This document shows, piece after piece, positions 57,430-64,000 of a DNA stretch of 64,000 nt. Position 1 is the first letter of the stretch, and every line of letters begins with the position of its first letter. The translations under genes were made by a program, and so were the position numbers. The DNA lies in NCBI GenBank assembly GCA_036365145.1, contig JAEOAD010001365.1:6546501-6610500 (forward strand), in the 5' to 3' direction. The notes beneath the pieces are model-generated. The model was not told where the DNA came from. It did no database searches and saw only the letters and a program-made list of their open reading frames with translations. The stretch is from Orientallactaga sibirica (Eukaryota; Chordata; Mammalia; Rodentia; Dipodidae).

Positions 57430-57690
57430 TCAATGTCCCATTCCTTTCACGTCTCATGGTCTTTGTCTTTGCTGTCCCCTCTCCTGGAGATATACCCCCA
57501 AATCCCTGTGTGAGCTGACTGGCTCTATGTTGTCATTCAGATCTTTCTCCAATACCCTCACCCCCAGAGAAATCTTTCCTGACATTCAGGGTCCCTGTGC
57601 CTGACCTTGTTATGGGACTCTCAAATCTTTCTAGTCTTCTCCACCTTTGCACCCATGTCCCAAGCTGAGTTTGCAATGTGCATTGATTTA
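57430..57690 (+). repeat. L2 LINE remnant
   Basis: 'tgtcattcagatctttctcc', 'cagagaaatctttcctgac' and 'attgatttatga' match, in order, the stretch of L2 ahead of its 3' end. Confidence 0.6.
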
Positions 57691-58112
57691 TGAACAGAAT
57701 CCTCACAGAATTTAATCACCATGGGGCCATGATCTTGGCTGCTTTGTAGGTGACCATCATTCACTTTTCTGGAACAACTGTTGTGTGATGAACACAAAAA
57801 GTTTGGAGAGGATGACAGGACTTCACTCTTCAGCGCAGAGCTGGTGGAGTGGAGGTTGAACCCAGAGACTGGAGACCATCAGGGCCAACAGCCTTCTCAG
57901 TGTGTCCCTGCACTCACCAGGATACACCCTTTCTGCCTTTCTCCACTTCCTGCAACACTTCCTGAGTTAGGGAACCTGGAAGGTTAGTGTGGTCAACAGT
58001 CACAGAATCCCTTCTCCCAGGGATGTGTCAAGGGGTCAGCATGCCTCCCTGGCCTCAAAGAAAGAAGACTTGCCTCCAACAGGAGGCAGAACATCAGTTT
58101 TTGCAGAGCAGG

Positions 58113-58450
58113 TGTGATGACAATCTCTATTGTCACCTTCATTGGATCTAGACTCACCTACGAGACAAAGCTCTGGGTATGTTTGGGAGTTTTTAGATTA
58201 GATTAATTGGGGTGAGAAGACCCACTCTAACTGTGGCATCCTGTAGTAAATAAAAAGGAGAAAGCTCTCCTTTGTGCTTTCTGACTGTTGACACCATGTG
58301 TCTAGGCACCTCAAGCTTCTGCTGCCGTTACTTCTTCCCCAGGATGGACTGTGACCTTGAACTGTGAGCCAGAGGGGGGAATAAAACCTTCCTTTCTTCA
58401 GCTGCTTTTATTGGTTACTTTGTCTCAGCTGCAAGAAAAGTAGTAACTAA
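58113..58450 (+). mobile_element. 5' LTR of MaLR copy 2
   Basis: 'gtgatgacaatctctattgtcacc' at the start, 'tagattagattaattggggtgag' inside, 'gtgagccagaggggggaataaaacc' and 'gctgcaagaaaagtagtaac' at the end. Confidence 0.85.
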
Positions 58451-59756
58451 TTCAGAAATTTGGTACCAAGCTGTAGGGTCGTTGTTGTGCTAACCCTTAT
58501 CATGTGGTCCTTAGGCCCTTGGAACAGCTTTGTGAAAGGAATGTGGGAAAGTTAGGAGCTTTGAGCTCGAAAAGCCACTGTAAGCAGAGCTTAGTGGGCC
58601 ATTCTGAAGGGAGCTCGGAAAACCAGACTGCAGAGAGAAGTGCAGACAGTGGTGGCCTGGTTCCTGACATGCCAGGAGAGAGTAACAACTCTATTGGGAA
58701 TCAGGCTAGATTCTGTCAAAGACTCTCACTGCATTCTGCCCATATCCAGAGAACTTAAATGAAGTTGAATTAAAAAGTTGTGGACTAATTTCTTTGGCAG
58801 AGGAAATTTAAGGCAGAGTAGCATTCAGGCTGTGGCATAGTTACTCCTCATAGCTTATTCAGATCCACAGCAAGAGAGGGCAAGAGGGTGTGAAAATATA
58901 TAATGTTTAGTGAGGAAAGGTGTGTGAGAATGCTTAAAATTGCAGTCAAAGTGAGTACAGACAAAAAAGCATCTATAATCATCAATGAGATTAGTGCCAT
59001 TAAAGAAAAACCTCACTCTCTTCACTGAGACAAGATGAAAAGTGCTCTGAGGGTAAGGTTCCATTCACTAAAGGTCCAACTTGTGAGAATGTGAATCCTG
59101 AGGGTAAGATTCCATCCACATCCACTAAAGTTCTAATTTGTGAGGCTGAAAATCCATTTGAAAAGAGAGAACCTGGCCTGAGAATGCTTAGGAAGGAAGA
59201 GGGTCACTGCTCAAAAACACTTGCTAGACAGACAGAGGCAACTGCAACTGTGCCTGATGAGGACGAGGCTGCATCCCTGACTGACAGTAGGACTTTGTGG
59301 CAGCGTTCATGTGGTACTAGTTTAATAGCCATGAAAGATGAATAGTTGAAGGGGGTCATGGTGCCTTGCACCATAGTTCCAGAAAACCACTGAAGCCAGG
59401 CAATGTGTCACAGGGTCAGAGTCCCTGCAGGAAGAACTTGAGGTGCCATTTAATGAAGCTGTGAAAATGAAGCCTAAGTTTGAATGGAGACCCCAGGATG
59501 TTGATGTCAGGACCATAGGACAGCTATTGAAGAAGGCTGTGTGTATGGAGTGGAGCTGGCTCAAGACAGAGTCTATGCATGCTTCAGGAAGTAGATGTGC
59601 AGGGAGGGGGTAACCCAAGGCCTTTGGAATCCAGGTGATTCCATTACAAGCCCCAGATGATGAAAATGGATCTTTAGGATCTGGTCTTTGTCCAGCTGGG
59701 TTCTGTCTTGCTTCGACCTCATCTTTCCTTATTATGCTCCTATGTTATGATATGAT

Positions 59757-59813
59757 GTTGTCTGTTATGTTATGTTATGTTATGTTATGTTATGTTATGT
59801 TATGTTATGTTAT
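59757..59813 (+). repeat. (TTATG)n pentanucleotide array
   Basis: About eleven pure TTATG units inside the interior of MaLR copy 2. Copy 1 has no expansion at the matching place, so it grew after insertion. Confidence 0.95.
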
Positions 59814-60091
59814 TCCTATTTTGGGAATGGGAAGGCTTACTCTATCATTGTTGGAAGTATGTAGTTTACTTTTTGATGTAATAGAGGCAGCTTAGCTAAA
59901 CAGAGATGGTCAACAGCTACGAGATTGTCTGAATCTCAAAAGAGATTCTAAACACACTTTTGAACAGTGTTGGGACATCAAAGACTATGGGGATGTTTGA
60001 AGTTGGACTGAATGCATGCCGTGAGCCTGTGCAGGCAGGGCTATGGCTTTAAAGTAATATGTTTAAATGCCAAGCCAATAAGGGGTGGGCT

Positions 60092-60443
60092 TGTGGTGGT
60101 TAATCTCAGCTGTTAACTTGATTGAATGTAGAATGACTTGGGAGAGATCTCTGGGTATGTCTGTGAGGGAGCTTCTAGATTAGGTTAATTGAGGTGGGGA
60201 GACCTACCCTAACTAGCTGGGGTCCTGGACTGAATAAAGGGAAAGTGAGCTGAGCATTAGCATTCAACACTCTCTGCTTCCCAACTATGGGAGAATGTGA
60301 CCAGCTGCTTCCCGCTCCTGCTGCCACACCTTCCCTTCCAGGATGGACTGTGTCCTCAGATCGTAAGCGGAAATAAACCTGACCTCTCCTGGGTTGCTTT
60401 TGTCGGGTATTTTCTCACAGCAACGAGCCAAGTCACTGATGCA
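60092..60443 (+). mobile_element. 3' LTR of MaLR copy 2
   Basis: Parallel to the 5' LTR: 'gtggtggttaatctcagctg', 'tagattaggttaattgaggtg', 'agcggaaataaacctgacc' and 'tctcacagcaacgagcc'. It contains a segment the 5' LTR has partly lost ('caactatgggagaatgtgacc'). Confidence 0.85.
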
Positions 60444-60580
60444 GAAGGGCTCTTCCCAGCACTGTTGATTTTCAAGTGGTACCCGGTTCTAAGCAGAGAC
60501 CACCAAACAACCCCAAATGTATTACTCATTTGAGTCAGGGTTGCATTAACGCCACCCCCAAACCTGTCTATTATACTGTA

Positions 60581-60850
60581 AAAAAATTTTTTTTATTATT
60601 TTATTTATTTTTGGAGAGAGACACAGAGAGAGACAGAGAGAGAGGGAGAGGGAGACAGATAGTGATGGGTGCGCCAGCAGTCTCTCAGCTGCTGTGAAAG
60701 AAATCCAGATGTGTGTGCCCCTTGTGGTCAAGTACGGCATTGCTCCCTTGCATCACTTTGCATCTAGCTAAATGTGGGACCTGGAGATTGGAACCGGGTT
60801 CTTAGGCTTAGCAGGCAGGAGCCTTAACCGCTAAGTCATCTCTCCAGTCC
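60581..60850 (-). repeat. B2-like SINE, long subfamily, with target duplication
   Basis: Full-length reverse-strand copy. The flank cctgtctattatact occurs at 60563-60577 and again at 60850-60864. The CTCF-like position has one base deleted ('ccacaaggggcac' on the minus strand). Confidence 0.95.
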
Positions 60851-60959
60851 CTGTCTATTATACTTTAAAGTGGCCTATCTCTCTGCAGTAATAGTCATTC
60901 CAAAGCTGCCAGGACAAATTATAAAAATGTTTCCATTGCTTGGATACAGACCCACTGAG

Positions 60960-61060
60960 AGGAAGGGGGGAAGAAGGGAGGGAGGGAGGGAGGGAAGGAG
61001 GTAAGAAGGAGAAGGAGAGGAAAGGGAAGGGGAAGAAGGAGAAAAGGAAGAAGAAGAGAA
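60960..61060 (+). repeat. purine (GGGA/GGAAG)n tract
   Basis: Almost pure A/G for about 100 bp with ggga and agaagga units. Confidence 0.9.
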
Positions 61061-62089
61061 ACTCTGGCTAGTGGCTATCCCAGAAAGGCAGAGTGCTGGT
61101 TACCTACTGGGAAAAGCATGGACGTGTGAAAAGGGTCCCCGTCCTTGTCTCTGGTTCAAGGCCAAGGGCAAGTTTCTCCTGATCTACGGGCCGGGGAGAC
61201 GACTTCTTGGAGTACTTTTCTGTCTCTCTTTCTGTCATTTCACCCCCCGGAGATGCAACTGGGGCTTTAGTGATGAAACAGACTGCCTACCGGGCATCAG
61301 AGGTAACTGTGGGGAGTCTCTCAAAGGATGGGCCCGGGACTGGGGATGAAGCTAGATACTGGAGTCTTGGTAACCAAAAGGCATGGTGGGGATGCAGAAG
61401 AACCAAACAGGGGAGAAATGAAGGCAGTAGAACTCAGCGGCAATGAGATGGCACTGGAACCAAGAGAGGCATCCCTCACCCCTCCAAGTCTTCAGTACTC
61501 TGCTGTTTGTGGTGTCCACCACACACACAGATTCAAGATGCCCTCTGTATGTGACCATCCTTCCTTGCACAGCTTCCATCTCTACTTTTAGCCTGTGGGG
61601 CATGGCCATACCATCTCACAACCCTTGTCCTCAGAAAGTGCCAGGCAGACCCTCAGAGACAGCTCACCCCAGCACAGTGCTCACATCCCCCCTCTGCAGA
61701 ATAACCTGACTGGGCATCCAGCTTGAACCGGACCCCTGAGAGACCCAGCCCCCAAGCCTCCCTGGCCACTCATCCTCCCAGGAGTATTTTTCTCCCTTAG
61801 AAAAGTGCCTGCCGGGCCTCTTCAAGATGGAAGAGGTCTGAGATGTGAAAAAGCTGTAAGTGAAATGTTTTTGAGAAAGGAAAATACAGCCGTAGAAAGA
61901 GTGTGGCTATGAACAAGCCGGCCCGTGCCACCGTGGAGGCAGTTAGGCACTCAGTGGACCCTGTGTGAGACCCACTTCTGCTCCTTTGAGGAACAGGGGG
62001 GCAGCTGACCACTTGTCCACAGGATGTGTTTTGATAACTTCCAGAAATGAGAGGGTGTTTTCTGGGAGGGTAATTGGGCATAATTCCTT
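61061..62089. other. unique sequence, no gene
   Basis: GC-moderate. Overlapping 79-98 codon frames without domains. Confidence 0.4.
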
Positions 62090-62560
62090 CCATGACTTGG
62101 AGTCTGCGGGCAGCCTCTGCAGCTGGCTCTTATTTGGAACCTTCAATGGCAAACGCTATTTTCATGGCCAATTTATTAAAGACTCCATGTTTTTTTTTTG
62201 AAGAGACATCATGAGCACAAAAAGGGGTATATTTATTGATATGTTTAAAATATAGGTTTTTAACTGGATTCCTTAGCCCTTAAAAACAAAGTGAAGAGAT
62301 AGACAGATACAATTATGTTCTGACTCGTTTCTGCCAGCCTGCCCAATGGGAACGTTTGTATATAGTTCTCAGTACACTGAAATATGCTTGGAAAAGCAAC
62401 AAGTCCTTTGTTCTGTTGACAACAGTTATTACAATTAATTCATTTTGTGATTGGTACTTGCGCTGAGTGACAAGGTGTTATTTTACCTCAGTAAAAGTTA
62501 AAGTGGTAATACCTACGTGCACAATAACATTGTAGGCTTGCCATCACTCAGGGAACAAGA
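62090..62560. other. AT-rich block resembling conserved non-coding DNA
   Basis: Repeat-free, with cores such as 'ggccaatttattaaag', 'acagttattacaattaattc' and 'ttgtgattggtac'. Similar in style to 48890-50040. Confidence 0.4.
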
Positions 62561-63404
62561 AAAGCTTGGCTCCGGGCTGCCAGCGTGCCTGCCACCCTCC
62601 CTGTACCCCTGTTCTTCTCTGAGTGCTGAGGGACGCACTCGGTTCTTCTACTGAAAGTGTCTTCCTCCAAGCCCACTGGGTCTCATGCAAAGTTTTGCAC
62701 TAACATATCTGGGGAGTCATGCCCCAGTGAGAACTGGATGTCATGCCTTGCTTCGAGCCAGTCACTTCTTTATCCAAGTGGCAGTTTTGCCGGCAGGCTT
62801 TGTGCTTCAACCAGCGCCCAGGGATCTCCCAGCCTTGGTACTAAGGACACTTGGGGTTGGCTAACCCTTTCCTGGAAAGGCTGCCCTGTGCATTTTAGGA
62901 ATGGAGAAGCCTTCCTGGTTCTTACTCACTGCGAGGAACACCACCCAATGACACTTTCAAGTGTTCCCTAGGGAAGAGCATCCTCTCCGCTCATGTTGGG
63001 AGCCATTGTCAGGTATAACCCTACCCTCTATAGTCCTTCACTGGTTATAGATGGAAGGTTCTAGAACCCCTCATTCCTTTTGACCTTGTCTCAAACTGTC
63101 TGAGGAGATTGGCTACCCCACTTTACCCAGAGGCAGAGCAGCAGAGTAGGTCAGGCCACAGACCCCCCAGTGACCTCTTTCTGGCATCTAAAAGGTGTGG
63201 ATAAGAGACAATGATGGCCAAAGACCTCAGCAAGGATGGAGCCAAGGAGCCCATCTCACAGGCCGTCTTCCGGGAAGCTCTCAGACTTCATGTCAGTAAT
63301 GGAGACCGAGAAAGGGTTCTTCTGGTTACAGGGTCTTCTACCCTCACCAGAGTCTTCCAAAATTAATAACATAACAAATACCTCCACACAAAAATATAAT
63401 GAGC
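62561..63404. other. unique sequence, no gene
   Basis: GC-moderate. A 104-codon frame (62657-62971) has no recognisable domain. Confidence 0.4.
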
Positions 63405-63800
63405 AAGTTGGATCTGGTGATAGAGGCCTGTGATTCCAGCTACTAGGTAGGCCAAGACAGGAGGAGCAAGAGAGTCAGGACATGCCTGGGCTACAGAGTG
63501 AATTTAAGGTCAGCCTGTTCAACTCAGGCCTTACCTCAAAATAAAATATACAAAAGGAACTGAGCGTGGTGGCGCACGCCTTTAATCCCAGCACTTGGGA
63601 GGCAGAGGTAGGAGGATCACCATAAGATCAAGGCCACCCTGAGATGGCACAGTGAATTCCAAGTCAGCCTGAGCTATAGTGAGACCCGACCTCAAAAAAA
63701 CCAAAATAAATAAATAAATAAATACAAAAGGGCTGGGATATAGCTGAGGATTTGCCTAGCATACAAAAAGCCCATACGTGAAATCCCTAATAATGAAATT
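63405..63800 (+). repeat. old B1/ID composite SINE split by a younger B1
   Basis: The B1-like left part (63405-63547) has 'gcctgtgattccagctactagg'. The ID-like right part (63729-63800) has 'gggctgggatatagctgagg'. The flanks 'atacaaaagg' on both sides of the inner B1 mark its target duplication. Confidence 0.75.
63556..63724 (+). repeat. young B1 SINE nested in the composite
   Basis: Sharp B1 with 'cgtggtggcgcacgcctttaat', 'ggaggcagaggtaggaggatcacc' and an (AAAT)n tail. Confidence 0.95.
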
Positions 63801-64000
63801 AAACAAAAAAAGTAAATAAATAAAATAAAAAATGTTAAGCAAATTTTGTCCTTATTCATCAGGAGGAATTTCAGTAATTACATACTAGGGGTCCAAAAAT
63901 CTGGCTATGTGCGTGCTCAGCAGGTAGGCTTCTGAGGAAGCGGTACCATACTCCTGACGGCTTGTATATTGCTGGCAACTGGACATTTAGCTTCCTTCTT

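Larger units (their letters stand above)
56931..58112. other. unique sequence carrying MIR and L2 remnants, no gene
   Basis: See separate MIR (57225) and L2 (57430) entries. A second, weaker MIR-like string lies near 57815-57870 ('gcagagctggtggagtggagg'). No exon. Confidence 0.45.
58113..60443 (+). mobile_element. complete MaLR provirus, copy 2
   Basis: 5' LTR 58113-58450, interior 58451-60091, 3' LTR 60092-60443. The interior starts near 'ttggtaccaagctgtaggg', which fits an ERVL-type primer binding site, and ends with a purine tract 'aataaggggtggg'. The flanking 5-mers are gcagg (58108-58112) and gaagg (60444-60448), a target duplication with one change. No retroviral protein frame is present, as is normal for MaLR. 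It needs proteins supplied by another element. Confidence 0.85.

Overview
This is a mammalian, rodent-type intergenic or deep-intronic window, and I can support no protein-coding exon in it. The repeat content fixes the lineage. There are about 35 copies of a B2-like tRNA-derived SINE, 15 or so B1-type SINEs (7SL-derived), five B4-type composite SINEs plus one B4 tail, a few ID-type elements, and many ERVL-MaLR LTRs. Old MIR, L2 and L1M remnants lie underneath. The B2-like SINE and the local B1 diagnostic bases resemble those I remember from jerboas (Dipodidae) more than those of mouse or rat. The family-level assignment is tentative.

Layout. 1-15 kb: dense SINE territory, with many copies inserted into an old LINE-1 (end of ORF2 at about 7.4-8.4 kb, 3' end at about 11.0-11.4 kb) and into MaLR LTRs. 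15.3-18.1 kb: a 2.8 kb CA-rich minisatellite with a 22-bp unit, sitting on the CA tail of a B4 SINE. 18.1-31 kb: mixed unique sequence, tetranucleotide arrays, SINEs, and an LTR-in-LTR nest at 28.4-29.1 kb. 31-41 kb: repeat-poor, fairly GC-rich sequence with AT-rich stretches that look like conserved non-coding DNA near 30, 34 and 35 kb. 41-48 kb: SINEs, a MaLR LTR, a 77-bp tandem duplication, and two related LTRs of another family in divergent orientation. 48.9-50.0 kb: the best candidate for a conserved non-coding cluster. 51-60.5 kb: two MaLR proviruses with non-coding interiors; one is complete, with LTRs, primer-site-like and purine tracts, and a near-perfect 5-bp target duplication. 60.5-64 kb: a SINE with a clear target duplication, another AT-rich conserved-looking block near 62.1-62.5 kb, and a B1 nested in an older B1/ID SINE.

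Function. Nothing here works together as a gene system. The plausible functional content is regulatory: CTCF-like motifs carried by SINE copies, AT-rich homeodomain-type blocks, and promoter-like LTRs. All long open frames are explained by simple repeats without stop codons. I saw no RNA gene outside SINEs, no CRISPR array and no previously undescribed biological system.
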